In this document: positions 19,077 to 27,671 of the stretch, one piece after another | Layout of the letters: each line of letters starts with the position of its first letter | Position numbering within the stretch: position 1 is the stretch's first letter | From: Snodgrassella alvi | Lineage (GTDB): Bacteria; Pseudomonadota; Gammaproteobacteria; Burkholderiales; Neisseriaceae | Direction: 5' to 3' | DNA: 64,000 nt | Assembly (NCBI RefSeq): GCF_002777745.1 | Contig: NZ_MEIO01000027.1 | Span: forward strand, 107,662 to 171,661 | Notes under the pieces: model-generated | Seen by the model: only the letters and a program-made list of their open reading frames with translations | Told to the model about the DNA's origin: nothing | Database searches by the model: none | Made by a program: the position numbers and the translations under genes

Positions 19077-19901
19077 TTAATCACGCTTTATGCGCCAGAA
19101 ATGGGCTAAGGGGCCATAGCCATGACCAAGATGCCAATGCCGGCCAGCATCAATCGCACCATGTACATAGCTTTTAGCAGCTGCAACTGTATTGGCCAGA
19201 CTTTCATGCTGCGAACGCAATGCAGCAATTGCAGCCGAAAGTGTGCAGCCTGTACCATGAGTATGAGAAGTATTAATCCGTATACCTCTGAAACATACCG
19301 GCTCACAATCCAGCTCCATTAGCCAGTCAGTAGCTTCTTTATCATCATTGCGGTGCCCCCCCTTAATCAGTACAGCCTGACACCCTTCATCCAGCAATAT
19401 CTGTCCCTGTTCCAGCATTTCCTGATCTGTAGTGGCAATCGGTTTCTGTGTTAGTACAGACAGCTCAAACAGGTTAGGTGTAAGGATATCAGCCAGTGGC
19501 ATCAGCAGTTGCTTCATTGTCTGTACAGTATTTTCTATCGACAATGCCGAACCAGAGGTAGCCACCATCACCGGATCCAGCACAGTAAAAGGCAGATGAT
19601 ACTGCTGTAGTACTTCCGATACTGTACGAATACTGTCAATATCGGCAAGCATACCGATTTTAACTGCATCAATCCGAATATCCGACATCACAGCAGCACA
19701 CTGTGCCTCAATCATATTTGGAGGTACAACCATAACCTGCTGTACACCAAAAGTGTTTTGTGCAGTAATGGCTGTAATGACACTGGCACCATATGCGCCA
19801 AGCGCAGCAAAAGTTTTTAAATCCGCCTGAATGCCAGCACCGCCACTGGAATCAGAACCGGCAATAGTCATAGCACGAGGGTAAGGCTTGGCCAGCGCCA
19901 T
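19077..19901 (-). CDS. thiD: ThiD, hydroxymethylpyrimidine/phosphomethylpyrimidine kinase
   Basis: Phosphorylates HMP and HMP-phosphate to HMP-diphosphate for thiamine synthesis. It has 274 residues of the ribokinase-like PfkB fold. Key segments: AMTIAGSDSSGGAGIQADLK near the N-terminus, LDPVMVATSGSAL in the middle, ILTPNLFE, and the anion-hole/catalytic motif HTHGTGCTLSAAIAA. The ATG at 19901 lies 6 bases after AGGGAG; the in-frame ATG at 19907 abuts that ribosome-binding site and is unlikely. No other thi gene or thiamine riboswitch is near, so it could serve salvage. Downstream it runs toward ung. Confidence 0.93.
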   Translation of the reverse strand: MALAKPYPRAMTIAGSDSSGGAGIQADLKTFAALGAYGASVITAITAQNTFGVQQVMVVPPNMIEAQCAAVMSDIRIDAVKIGMLADIDSIRTVSEVLQQYHLPFTVLDPVMVATSGSALSIENTVQTMKQLLMPLADILTPNLFELSVLTQKPIATTDQEMLEQGQILLDEGCQAVLIKGGHRNDDKEATDWLMELDCEPVCFRGIRINTSHTHGTGCTLSAAIAALRSQHESLANTVAAAKSYVHGAIDAGRHWHLGHGYGPLAHFWRIKRD

Positions 19902-19998
19902 AAGCATCTCCCTAAATATTTTTATTAGTCAACAAATTAACTTATATATACTTCCTGTAAAAAAAACAAGCCCACACAGATATCTGCAAGATAGCCGA

Positions 19999-20030
19999 TC
20001 TGCCCGTTTGTAAAGACAATAGCGGGCAGA
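19999..20030 (-). terminator. Hairpin between panB and thiD
   Basis: GC-rich 8-bp stem, TCTGCCCG and CGGGCAGA, 44 bases after the panB stop, without a T-run on the minus strand. It is a possible 3' end of panB or a processing site. Confidence 0.35.
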
Positions 20031-20073
20031 GATAGAACATTTTCAAATATAAACAGAACTTTAATTTAATCCA

Positions 20074-20865
20074 TTAATCAGTAAAACTGTGCTCCTCACC
20101 CGGAAAAATTCCTGTTTTCACCTGATTTACATAAGTACTCACTGCGGCCTGAATACTTTCATTTCCTTGCATAAAATTTTTAACAAATTTTGCTGTTTTA
20201 CCCGGGTAAATACCCAGCATATCGTGCATCACCAATACCTGTCCGTCACAATCCACACCTGCACCGATGCCGATAGTAGGACAGCTTACTGAAGCGGTAA
20301 CCTGTGCAGCCAGTTGTCTGGGTACACACTCCATCAAAACCATATCAGCCCCTGCCTGAGCATGTGCCTGAGCATCGGCCAGCAATTGAGCTGCTGCCTC
20401 ACCACGACCCTGTACTTTATAGCCTCCCAATGTATGAACGGATTGCGGAGTAAGACCAATATGCGCACAAACCGGAATACCGCGCTGCTGTAGGAACTGC
20501 GTGGTTTCTGCTATCCAAGCACCACCTTCCAGTTTAACCATATGCGCACCCGCCACCATCAGGCGCACCGCAGCGGCAAAAGCCTGCTCCTTACTTTGCT
20601 GATAGGCACCAAATGGCAAATCGGCCAGAATTAATGCCTGCTTATTGCCACGTGCTACAGCAGCCGTGTGGTAGCAAATATCCTCAACACTAACCGGTAT
20701 GGTAGAAGTTTGCCCCTGTACTGTCATGCCGAGAGAATCACCAATCAGCAGTACATCAACGCCTGCATCACTCATCAGACGAGCAAAACTGGCATCATAA
20801 CAAGTAAGCATAACGATTTTTTCGCCAGCCGCTTTCATTTTTCTTAAAGTATGAATTGTATGCAT
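20074..20865 (-). CDS. panB: PanB, 3-methyl-2-oxobutanoate hydroxymethyltransferase
   Basis: Makes ketopantoate from alpha-ketoisovalerate and methylenetetrahydrofolate, the committed step to pantothenate and CoA. It has 263 residues, the family length. Visible: [17 protein letters not shown], the Mg-binding [27 protein letters not shown], the [20 protein letters not shown] loop, and [15 protein letters not shown] with MLG following. Its start overlaps by 22 bases a possible small membrane protein gene upstream. No panC is visible nearby. Confidence 0.95.
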   Translation of the reverse strand: MHTIHTLRKMKAAGEKIVMLTCYDASFARLMSDAGVDVLLIGDSLGMTVQGQTSTIPVSVEDICYHTAAVARGNKQALILADLPFGAYQQSKEQAFAAAVRLMVAGAHMVKLEGGAWIAETTQFLQQRGIPVCAHIGLTPQSVHTLGGYKVQGRGEAAAQLLADAQAHAQAGADMVLMECVPRQLAAQVTASVSCPTIGIGAGVDCDGQVLVMHDMLGIYPGKTAKFVKNFMQGNESIQAAVSTYVNQVKTGIFPGEEHSFTD

Positions 20866-21074
20866 AAACAGATAAATCCGTTAATTATGTTTATTGAGAA
20901 CATCCTGCCAGCAACTACCGCAAATTTGCGTAGAATCAGCTCACATTGATAAACTAAAACTGCAAAAGTTAGCGCAAATAGTATCCAGCCTGTATTAATG
21001 ACCGGCAAAATACCACAGACACCTGCCATACCAGAGCAGATTAACAAACATTTTGCTATCAGTCGTATTTCCAT
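20844..21074 (-). CDS. Possible small membrane protein, 76 residues
   Basis: Not recognised. The frame encodes two hydrophobic helices, about residues 6-26 ([20 protein letters not shown]) and 30-46 ([17 protein letters not shown]), followed by a basic linker, a plausible small inner-membrane protein. It ends inside the panB start by 22 bases. The start is either ATG at 21074 or TTG at 21077, with only a weak GGG upstream. The composition is more protein-like than a random AT-rich frame, but there is no further support. Confidence 0.35.
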   Translation of the reverse strand: MEIRLIAKCLLICSGMAGVCGILPVINTGWILFALTFAVLVYQCELILRKFAVVAGRMFSINIINGFICLCIQFIL

Positions 21075-21449
21075 CAACCCAATAGATAATGACTATCAGT
21101 TAATTCAGTTCAGGCAAAATATTCAGTCTTTACGACTAAAGCCAGCAGCATAGTCATATCGCCAGACTTTAGTTTTATCTGCATCTGAACTTTGCTGCCG
21201 CCAGAGTACTGTTTCTGTAAACTTATATACAAAAACTGTACCTTTCCATAGAAAAGTACAGTTTATAACTGTGATTATTTGCAAACATATCTGATAATAA
21301 TCAGATAAATAGCATAATTTAATTTATATTTATTTACATTGATTAAACAGCGAAATCAGCACAATTAGCAGATTTACGACAGACCCATGCAATAAAAACC
21401 ACTACCACCAACAGGCTTCAACAGCTTTTTTATAAGCCATCCCAGCCTG
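21075..21449. other. Intergenic region after the deoxynucleoside kinase gene
   Basis: About 375 AT-rich bases. Apart from the strong terminator hairpin at 21228-21264, described separately, nothing was seen. Confidence 0.4.
21228..21264 (-). terminator. Intrinsic terminator of the pcnB-folK-dnk operon
   Basis: Arms AAACTGTACCTTTC and GAAAAGTACAGTTT (one mismatch in 14) around a 4-base loop, followed on the minus strand by T5. It lies about 185 bases after the kinase stop, and no other minus-strand gene lies between. Confidence 0.7.
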
Positions 21450-22082
21450 TTACTCACTCAGATTCAGATAGTTGCGACTACCCTGCATATTGGCAATGGT
21501 ATTAAGTAATAGCGCAAAATGATCGTCATTACCAAGAAAATCCAGTTCATTGGTATTGGCAATTAACAGAGGAGCATGTTGGTATAAATGGAAAAAACGG
21601 CGATATTCCGCATGAATCTGCTGTAAATAACCCGCAGGAAATAAATTTATCATCTTATCATCCCGCTGACGCAGGCGCTTGTCCAATAATTCGTCATCTG
21701 CTTCCAGATAAATCACCAGATCGGGTACCGGAAACTTCGGCATCACTTTCTGCTTGATTTGCCAGTACAGTGTCTGTTCATCCTCACGCAAAATTACCGG
21801 CACATATATCTGATCCTTTTCCAGCAGAAAATCCGCAATAGTCCGAGAACGACGCTCATCTTCAGCATAAATCACATTGATTGCCTCGCAACGACGCATC
21901 AGAAAATGCATTTCAGTAGCTAGCCCGTGATTAGTAGCATTCAGATAGAATTTTTCCAGAAACGGATTGCTTTCCGGTATCTCCGACAGCAGCAAAGCAT
22001 CAAAATGCTTCGCCAGACGGCGGCTTAAAGCTGATTTCCCACTGCCAATAGACCCTTCTACGACAATGTAGCGATAATCCAT
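21450..22082 (-). CDS. Deoxynucleoside kinase (deoxyadenosine/deoxyguanosine kinase type)
   Basis: Phosphorylates deoxynucleosides for salvage. It has 210 residues of the dNK/thymidine kinase 2-like P-loop family. Walker A is VVEGSIGSGKSALSRRLAKH at the N-terminus. The substrate segment includes ESNPFLEKFY, and a DRT-like motif region appears as ERRSRTIADFLLEKD. A LID-type arginine motif is RLRQRDDKM near residue 137. AGGAG precedes the ATG by 6 bases. It follows folK by 14 bases and is co-directional with folK and pcnB, the same order seen in other neisserial genomes. Confidence 0.88.
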   Translation of the reverse strand: MDYRYIVVEGSIGSGKSALSRRLAKHFDALLLSEIPESNPFLEKFYLNATNHGLATEMHFLMRRCEAINVIYAEDERRSRTIADFLLEKDQIYVPVILREDEQTLYWQIKQKVMPKFPVPDLVIYLEADDELLDKRLRQRDDKMINLFPAGYLQQIHAEYRRFFHLYQHAPLLIANTNELDFLGNDDHFALLLNTIANMQGSRNYLNLSE

Positions 22083-22096
22083 ACTTTTCTCCTGCT

Positions 22097-22603
22097 TTAG
22101 TCCTGAACATCAGCAATAATCGTTACCGCGTCTGGCTCTGCCTTCAATAATTTTGCTGCTAAAGCTGAAGCGCTGCCATATGTGCCAATCACATAATATG
22201 GGGCAATTGCCGCCAGCGGCACCATTACAAAAGCACGCTCATGCGCGCGCGGATGAGGCAGTACCAGATCAGCCTCATTAATAGTCTGATGATGATAGTC
22301 AATCAGATCCAAATCAATAATACGCGGACCATTAGGGACATCGCGTATCCGACCCCGCTGGTTTTCCAGCTCCTGCAAAGCGCCTAACAGCTCCGGTGCA
22401 CTTAGCGAGGTATGAACCAATACCACCGCATTAACAAAATCAGGCTGGTCTGTCAGCCCTACCGGTTTAGTTGTATAAAGTGGTGAAATGGCTTTGACTC
22501 GTACTCCTTTAATTTGATTTAAAGCAGCCATGGCTGTTTCAACCTGCTGGCGCGGATTTTCCAGATTAGACCCCAAAGCAATAACCGCTGTTACTGTATT
22601 CAT
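22097..22603 (-). CDS. folK: FolK, 6-hydroxymethyl-7,8-dihydropterin pyrophosphokinase
   Basis: Transfers pyrophosphate from ATP to hydroxymethyldihydropterin in folate synthesis. It has 168 residues. The family signatures are AVIALGSNLENPRQQV at the N-terminus, the substrate loop PLYTTKPVGLTDQPDFVNAV, and the catalytic GPRIIDLDLIDY followed by LPHPRAHERAFV. I chose the ATG at 22603, directly preceded by AGGAGG with a 4-base gap. The pcnB stop overlaps this start as ATGA, so translation is probably coupled. The longer open frame lies wholly in pcnB. Confidence 0.95.
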   Translation of the reverse strand: MNTVTAVIALGSNLENPRQQVETAMAALNQIKGVRVKAISPLYTTKPVGLTDQPDFVNAVVLVHTSLSAPELLGALQELENQRGRIRDVPNGPRIIDLDLIDYHHQTINEADLVLPHPRAHERAFVMVPLAAIAPYYVIGTYGSASALAAKLLKAEPDAVTIIADVQD

Positions 22604-23934
22604 ACTTCCTCCTGCTTGTTTTTTCTGGTTCGTCTGTTTCGATATCTTTTTTGTTTTGTTGATGTTTTGTCCGTTTGCATGGCAGCACAAATCAATTGCT
22701 CACGCTCCATATCCGAGCCTTGCTGAAAGGCTTGCCACCATTGCACGGTTTCCTGAGATAACTCGCCCAGATTTGCACGCAGACACATAAAATCAAAAGC
22801 AGCGCGAAACCGCGGCTGACCAAGTAAACGATAAGGCCGCGCTCCGCGCATAATTTCAAACTGGGGTTGCAAAGACCAGATTTCGCGCATGGTAACACTA
22901 TACCGCTGTGGTACACCCCAGCTCTTGTCCACATAATGGCGTTCCGATGCAATTGCTGCATTCATAGCTGCATTACTACGCATGCCAGCGGCCTGTTCAC
23001 GCTGCCATGCATCCCTAATGTGCGGCCATAACACTGCTGCAAGCACAAAGCCCATCGAAACTGATTTATCTGCCCGCAGGCGCTCATCCGTATTATGCAA
23101 AGCCAGTGCAGCAATATTATCATTGCTTGCGCCGCCTAACATCAGCGCATCCAGCAATGGATGAATATTTTTCAAGCCAAGAGCATCCATCTGGCGCAAG
23201 CATGCCTGAGCATAACCACTGAATAAAATTTTCAGTACTTCGTCAAATAACCGTGCCGGCGGCTCGCGCTGAAGCAGTTGCGCACATTCAGCAATCGGCT
23301 TAGATGTATGCTTATCTACAGTAAAATCAAGTTTGCCTGACAGTCTGGCCGCACGCAACATCCGTACAGGGTCTTCCTGATAGCGCTCCAGTGGATTGCC
23401 AATCATTACCAGACGCCGGTTACGGATATCTTCAACACCATGATGGAAATCCAGAATAACCTGACGTTTCGGATCATAGTACAATGCATTGGCGGTAAAG
23501 TCCCGGCGCATTGCATCCTGTTCAAGGGTGCCGAAACTGACATCTTTCATAATCCTGCCCAGCTCATTGTGGCTATCGACAACTCCACCCCGGAAAGTCG
23601 TAACTTCAATCGTTTCCGGGCCAACCATAACATGCACAATCGGAAAACGGCGGCCAATAATGCGGCTGCGCCGGAACAGTTTACGTACCTGCTCCGGCGT
23701 TGCATCAGTCGCCACATCAAAATCTTTAGGTGTCACACCAAGCAATAAATCACGCACAGCCCCGCCCACCACATAGGCCTGATATCCTTCTTTCTGCAAG
23801 CGGGAAATTACTTTCTCCGCAGCAAAACTAAGTTCATCTGCCTGAATATGATGTTGTGCCAATGGTATTTCCCGTTTTCTGCCGCCACGGGCAGTCTTTC
23901 GCGGCAAAACCCTGTGTAACCACTTTGTTAGCAT
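22600..23934 (-). CDS. pcnB: PcnB, poly(A) polymerase I
   Basis: Adds 3' poly(A) tails that promote RNA decay. It has 444 residues. The class II nucleotidyltransferase head is seen as AYVVGGAVRDLLLGVTPKDF near residue 55, with DATPEQVRKLFRRSRIIGRR, which separates PcnB from CCA-adding enzymes. The neck follows (DPVRMLRAARLSGKLDF). The tail is strongly basic (KQKRYRNRRTRKNKQEEV), as in other PcnB proteins that bind RNA. It is first in a pcnB-folK-kinase operon. No clear ribosome-binding site precedes the ATG. Confidence 0.94.
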   Translation of the reverse strand: MLTKWLHRVLPRKTARGGRKREIPLAQHHIQADELSFAAEKVISRLQKEGYQAYVVGGAVRDLLLGVTPKDFDVATDATPEQVRKLFRRSRIIGRRFPIVHVMVGPETIEVTTFRGGVVDSHNELGRIMKDVSFGTLEQDAMRRDFTANALYYDPKRQVILDFHHGVEDIRNRRLVMIGNPLERYQEDPVRMLRAARLSGKLDFTVDKHTSKPIAECAQLLQREPPARLFDEVLKILFSGYAQACLRQMDALGLKNIHPLLDALMLGGASNDNIAALALHNTDERLRADKSVSMGFVLAAVLWPHIRDAWQREQAAGMRSNAAMNAAIASERHYVDKSWGVPQRYSVTMREIWSLQPQFEIMRGARPYRLLGQPRFRAAFDFMCLRANLGELSQETVQWWQAFQQGSDMEREQLICAAMQTDKTSTKQKRYRNRRTRKNKQEEV

Positions 23935-24142
23935 AAATAATACAAAAATTTATGAAAAAATACTCGTGTGCCGCAGCAAACACGACCGACAAAATCGGCA
24001 TAGTATAACCTATCTGTTCGCCTCTCATCATTATCCTGCTGCTAAAACCAGTACAATCAGGCCAGCATCTACACCAATACAGTCTAATTTGTATATAATA
24101 ATACCTTCGTTTCTGAATAAAACATGCAAGAAGAAACCAACT

Positions 24143-24328
24143 ATGTACAATTATCAGTCTGACACTACCCAATTTCTGAATGAATTTCTGGCTAAACATC
24201 CGGAAGAAGCGCAGGTTCAGCTAAAACATCGCAGCATGCTATGGGATGTTCAGCTCAATCCGGAAGATGAAGCCAACTTCGCTGCAGCCAAACTGCCGAA
24301 AAAAGGCTATCCCTATCTGACTGAGTAA
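24143..24328 (+). CDS. DUF3460 family protein
   Basis: 61-residue acidic/basic cytoplasmic protein of unknown function. The pattern Y.SD.TQFLNEFLAKHPE...QLKHRSMLWD...PEDEANFAAAKLPKKGYPYL fits the short DUF3460 family found in Neisseriaceae and other betaproteobacteria. The chosen ATG at 24143 gives the family length; the open frame begins further upstream at 23966, but that part is not conserved-looking. It is 17 bases ahead of the O-methyltransferase gene, so the two are probably cotranscribed. Confidence 0.85.
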   Translation: MYNYQSDTTQFLNEFLAKHPEEAQVQLKHRSMLWDVQLNPEDEANFAAAKLPKKGYPYLTE

Positions 24329-24345
24329 TTACCGGCCTACTTTTC

Positions 24346-25014
24346 ATGAGCCAACACGCTTGCCTGAATACTCCCGCACTGGAACAATATCTGGCTGGAA
24401 TTAATCCTGCAGAAGAACCATTGCTGGCACAGTTGCGTGCTGAAACTGCACGGCATCGCAAGGGTGCCATGAGTATTGCACAGGAACAGGCAAAATTAAT
24501 GGTATGGCTGGCACAACTGATTCAGGCGCGCAACTATCTAGAAATAGGGGTTTTTACCGGTTACAGTAGCACGGCAATGGCACTGGCACTGCCCGAAGAT
24601 GGGCAAATTACAGCCTGCGACATCAATGTTACCTATACGGATATTGCCCGCCGTTACTGGCAGCAGGCTAATGTTAGCCACAAAATACAGCTACACCTGC
24701 AACCGGCATTAATCACCTTGGATCAACTGATTTCCAGAAATCAGATCAACCATTACGACATCGCCCTGATAGACGCCGACAAAACACCTACCCCACATTA
24801 TTTTGAACGCTGCCTGCAACTGGTTCGCCCCGGCGGCATAATTGCCATCGATAATGTACTATTGCATGGCCGTGTTGCTCAGGCAATTCATGGCAGTGAA
24901 TCTGAAAGTGTCCGCATCATGCGCCAGTTTAACGCCGGCCTGATACACGATCAGCGTATACATCCGCTCACTATACCGCTCGGCGATGGCCTAACACTTA
25001 TTCAGAAAAAATAA
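24346..25014 (+). CDS. SAM-dependent O-methyltransferase (caffeoyl-CoA OMT-like)
   Basis: 222-residue class I methyltransferase. The SAM-binding motif I is YLEIGVFTGYSSTAMALALP near residue 65, the acidic residue follows in ITACDINV, and the metal-binding DADKTPTPHYFERCLQLVRP lies at about residue 145, with IAIDNVLLHGRV after it. This pattern is that of the divalent-cation-dependent O-methyltransferase family 3. The substrate is unknown; bacterial members methylate catechols and other small aromatics. It is flanked by DUF3460 and the lipoprotein gene on the same strand. Confidence 0.88.
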   Translation: MSQHACLNTPALEQYLAGINPAEEPLLAQLRAETARHRKGAMSIAQEQAKLMVWLAQLIQARNYLEIGVFTGYSSTAMALALPEDGQITACDINVTYTDIARRYWQQANVSHKIQLHLQPALITLDQLISRNQINHYDIALIDADKTPTPHYFERCLQLVRPGGIIAIDNVLLHGRVAQAIHGSESESVRIMRQFNAGLIHDQRIHPLTIPLGDGLTLIQKK

Positions 25015-25044
25015 TAACAACTACTTAGAGGAGAAAAGCACTTC

Positions 25045-25713
25045 ATGCCACTTTTAAACTATCGGTATTTCAGCTTGGCGCTGCTGGCTATTCTCACCAT
25101 CAGCGCATGTAATACCCTACCTCCTTTCTCGGACACAACAGTTACCGTTGCGGCAAGTGAACCACCTTCTGACTCCACGCAGACTGCTGACCAGTTCAGC
25201 CAAGTTCAGGCACAATTGGCTAACCTGCAAATCCAGATGAATGATCTGCAAAATCAGGTGAACGATATTCGCCAGCAACAGACAACCCTGTCGCGCTATA
25301 TGAATATACATATTCCGGTCAGTGGAGTCAGCACAACCAGAGATCCCGCTGCTAACGATAATACCAGCGACGCACGCCATTTATACAATGCAGGGCTTTA
25401 TGCACAAAGTATTCGACTGCTTAAACATGCTGACAGTGGTGGTGATGGTGATACTCTGGCACAAGAACGCATGTGGTTACTCCTGCAAAGTCATGCCCGA
25501 TTAAATAATTGCGAATCGGTTATCAATATTGGCACACGCTTTGCCAGTCTGTTTCCGCAGAACAGCCAAAGTCCCAATGCCCTGTCTCTGGTGGCGCAAT
25601 GTCAAATACATTTACAGCAACAGGATATTGCCCTTACCACCTATCAGCATATTATCAACACTTATCCCAACAGCAGTGCAGCCATCAAAGCCAGACGTCA
25701 TTTAAAAAAATAA
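25045..25713 (+). CDS. Lipoprotein with coiled coil and TPR-like C-terminus (CpoB/YbgF-like)
   Basis: 222 residues. A signal peptide ends in the lipobox LTISAC (Cys about residue 22), so the protein should be lipid-anchored in the envelope. Residues 48-80 are a Gln-rich coiled coil ([20 protein letters not shown]). The C-terminal ~110 residues have TPR-like helices ([20 protein letters not shown] ... [20 protein letters not shown]). This coiled coil plus TPR layout is that of CpoB/YbgF, but a lipid anchor is not typical of E. coli CpoB and the tol-pal genes are not adjacent, so the role is only suggested. GAGGAG precedes the ATG by 11 bases. Confidence 0.8.
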   Translation: MPLLNYRYFSLALLAILTISACNTLPPFSDTTVTVAASEPPSDSTQTADQFSQVQAQLANLQIQMNDLQNQVNDIRQQQTTLSRYMNIHIPVSGVSTTRDPAANDNTSDARHLYNAGLYAQSIRLLKHADSGGDGDTLAQERMWLLLQSHARLNNCESVINIGTRFASLFPQNSQSPNALSLVAQCQIHLQQQDIALTTYQHIINTYPNSSAAIKARRHLKK

Positions 25714-25739
25714 CCCTCTATCAGCAAATAAGGTACAGC

Positions 25740-26237
25740 ATGAATACTCCATTAATCGGCATCATCATGGGCAGTAACAGTGATTATCCCGTGATGCAGC
25801 AGGCAGAACAGTTTTTGCAACAGTTCAATATTCCATATGAGATACGTATCGTTTCCGCCCATCGTACCCCGGATTTAATGTTTGAATATGCTGAAAGTGC
25901 GCGTGCGCGTGGTTTAAAAGCGATTATTGCCGGTGCCGGAGGCGCAGCTCACCTACCCGGCATGGTAGCCGCCAAAACCACTGTTCCAGTTCTGGGTGTA
26001 CCTGTTCCGAGTAAATATCTGCGTGGTGAAGATTCATTACTGTCTATTGTGCAAATGCCTAAAGGAGTGCCCGTAGCCACATTCGCTATTGGTGAGGCTG
26101 GTGCAGCCAACGCTGCTCTGTTTGCCACTTCCCTGCTGGCCAATGACAATCCCCAGCTAGCGCAAAAACTGGCCGATTTTCGCGAAAATCAGAAACAAAG
26201 CGTACTGGATATGAATCTACCTAGCCAGCCAGCCTGA
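25740..26237 (+). CDS. purE: PurE, N5-carboxyaminoimidazole ribonucleotide mutase
   Basis: Converts N5-CAIR to CAIR in purine synthesis. It has 165 residues, the class I PurE size. Visible: [15 protein letters not shown] at the N-terminus, the catalytic [16 protein letters not shown] with its conserved histidine, [19 protein letters not shown], and [21 protein letters not shown] chose the ATG at 25740 because AAGG lies 7 bases upstream; the open frame extending to 25509 only overlaps the lipoprotein gene. No purK is visible in the window. Confidence 0.95.
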   Translation: MNTPLIGIIMGSNSDYPVMQQAEQFLQQFNIPYEIRIVSAHRTPDLMFEYAESARARGLKAIIAGAGGAAHLPGMVAAKTTVPVLGVPVPSKYLRGEDSLLSIVQMPKGVPVATFAIGEAGAANAALFATSLLANDNPQLAQKLADFRENQKQSVLDMNLPSQPA

Positions 26238-26578
26238 TTGCCATAACTTCTGTAGTTATCTTCTGAATAACAGACCATTCTGAACAGAATTCAAGATTGC
26301 TACTACAAGCCTTTTATTCAGATAACACTCTTAATATTACTGTTACCATAACACATACACCCTCCTCATTCAGATTAGGTATCACACCGGTACCTATCTG
26401 CGGCTATGTTGCCAAACTATTGCAAAACAACAGCACAAAATGAATATATTTAATAAAACACAGAAGTATAAATATATTAATTAGCCAAAGAGAATATCCG
26501 CCTTCTAAATCAAAGCTCATCAGATAAGATACAAGCGATAAAACATATTATTAAGATTTAGTTAATACAGTTTAGTAG

Positions 26579-26913
26579 AAGATAGCTATTATTGAATATT
26601 TAAAGAATGTTCCATGTAAACAATAAATAACCATCTATTAAAATAATGGAATCGTAATAATACATACAACAGTCAGCCATCATTTAATAAAAACGGTGTA
26701 CAAATACTCCATTTTACGCAAGGTATTGTTTGGAATCAGGATGAACAGTTGGTTTATATTGCAATCAGCCTTGGAATAAGTTCAGATAAACAATTAACTT
26801 TTATTGATCAGTTAATCTAAAAGTTAATATAAAAATATGACGATGACAATAAAATTAAAAACCTAAAATCTGTCGAATATATTATTAAACTTAATGGTTT
26901 TCTCATTGAATGA
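26579..26913 (+). pseudogene. Fossil of a FruB-type PTS EIIA domain (fructose phosphotransferase)
   Basis: Two joined reading frames align to the E. coli FruB EIIA domain as I recall it. Frame one (to about 26692) reads EYLKNVPCKQ-stop-ITIY-stop-NNGIVIIHTTVS, against [20 protein letters not shown] and IAIPHGTTDT. It keeps the position of the active-site histidine (IIHTT for IPHGT). After a shift in an A-run, frame two reads NGVQILHFTQGIVWNQDEQL, VYIAISLGISSDKQLTFIDQ, then two stops and YDDDNKIKNLKSVEYIIKLN, matching TGVQVFQFPEGVTW, VYVAIGIAASSDEHL and [20 protein letters not shown]. At least four nonsense codons and one frameshift make it non-functional. The HPr part downstream was not found. 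Confidence 0.7.
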
Positions 26914-27615
26914 AATAAATTTTCAAATTTTAGATTCAATATAAATTTCTGGTCTTTTATGCCATATGTGGAACCAAGCGCCTACAAAAAATCTAGCCTA
27001 AGTTTAACCATCTATCGTTTACTGCCACTAATCCTTATTAATTGCAAATTCACCAATGGTTTTAAAATTAAATAACCTGACTAAAACAGCCTATGCATAA
27101 TAAATTTAAAAGAATAATGACATATACAACAGCAATTTCTTATCAAATAACAAACAGATCAGCCATATTGATATGTGAATTTATTGCTTGTCTTTAAACG
27201 CTTAGCTATATACATAATATTTAATTTTCCATTTTCACCAATAACTTTGTTACATAGAAATAAACATTATTGCTACTTGCGAAGCCACATCGATTAGTAC
27301 AGAATCTATTTTTCAAATACTTAAAAGAAATTATTTTCTTTAAAATTCTAAAAACCATTATAAACATGAACAATGGTTAATTAAAATACTCATAGACAAA
27401 TTAGTTAATATATAAACTAATTTCATTACCTAAAAATATAAATTAGATTTGAGTAAAGTTTAATCATAGCTAAATATCACAAATTAAGCTGACTAATAGC
27501 TGATTACAAAACTTATCAGCATAATCATTTTTATTCACATTTTATGCTATAGCTATTAGCATTTCATTGTAACAGAACCAACTATTATCCTATCTGTAGA
27601 TAATACACCCGCATA

Positions 27616-27654
27616 GAATAAAAACGGTTACCACATAATCGCAGTAACCGTTTT
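27616..27654 (-). terminator. Intrinsic terminator of fadD
   Basis: Perfect 11-bp stem, AAAACGGTTAC and GTAACCGTTTT, with a 12-base loop and a T5 run on the minus strand, 18 bases after the fadD stop. Confidence 0.85.
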
Positions 27655-27671
27655 CAATGCATCATAAAGAG

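Larger units (their letters stand above)
26238..27671. other. 1.4-kb gene desert between purE and fadD
   Basis: Very AT-rich. It contains the fructose-PTS fossil at about 26579-26913 and the fadD terminator at 27616-27654. A less AT-rich stretch near 26336-26443 also reads as an open frame (ITHTPSSFRLGITPVPICGY) with no start codon or ribosome-binding site; I do not recognise it. Another open frame lies near 26937-27075. Both may be further decayed remnants. No intact gene was seen. Confidence 0.5.

Noticed and set aside
19902..20073. Thiamine (TPP) riboswitch upstream of thiD
   Set aside because: The conserved CTGAGA and ACCTGATC-type elements are absent.
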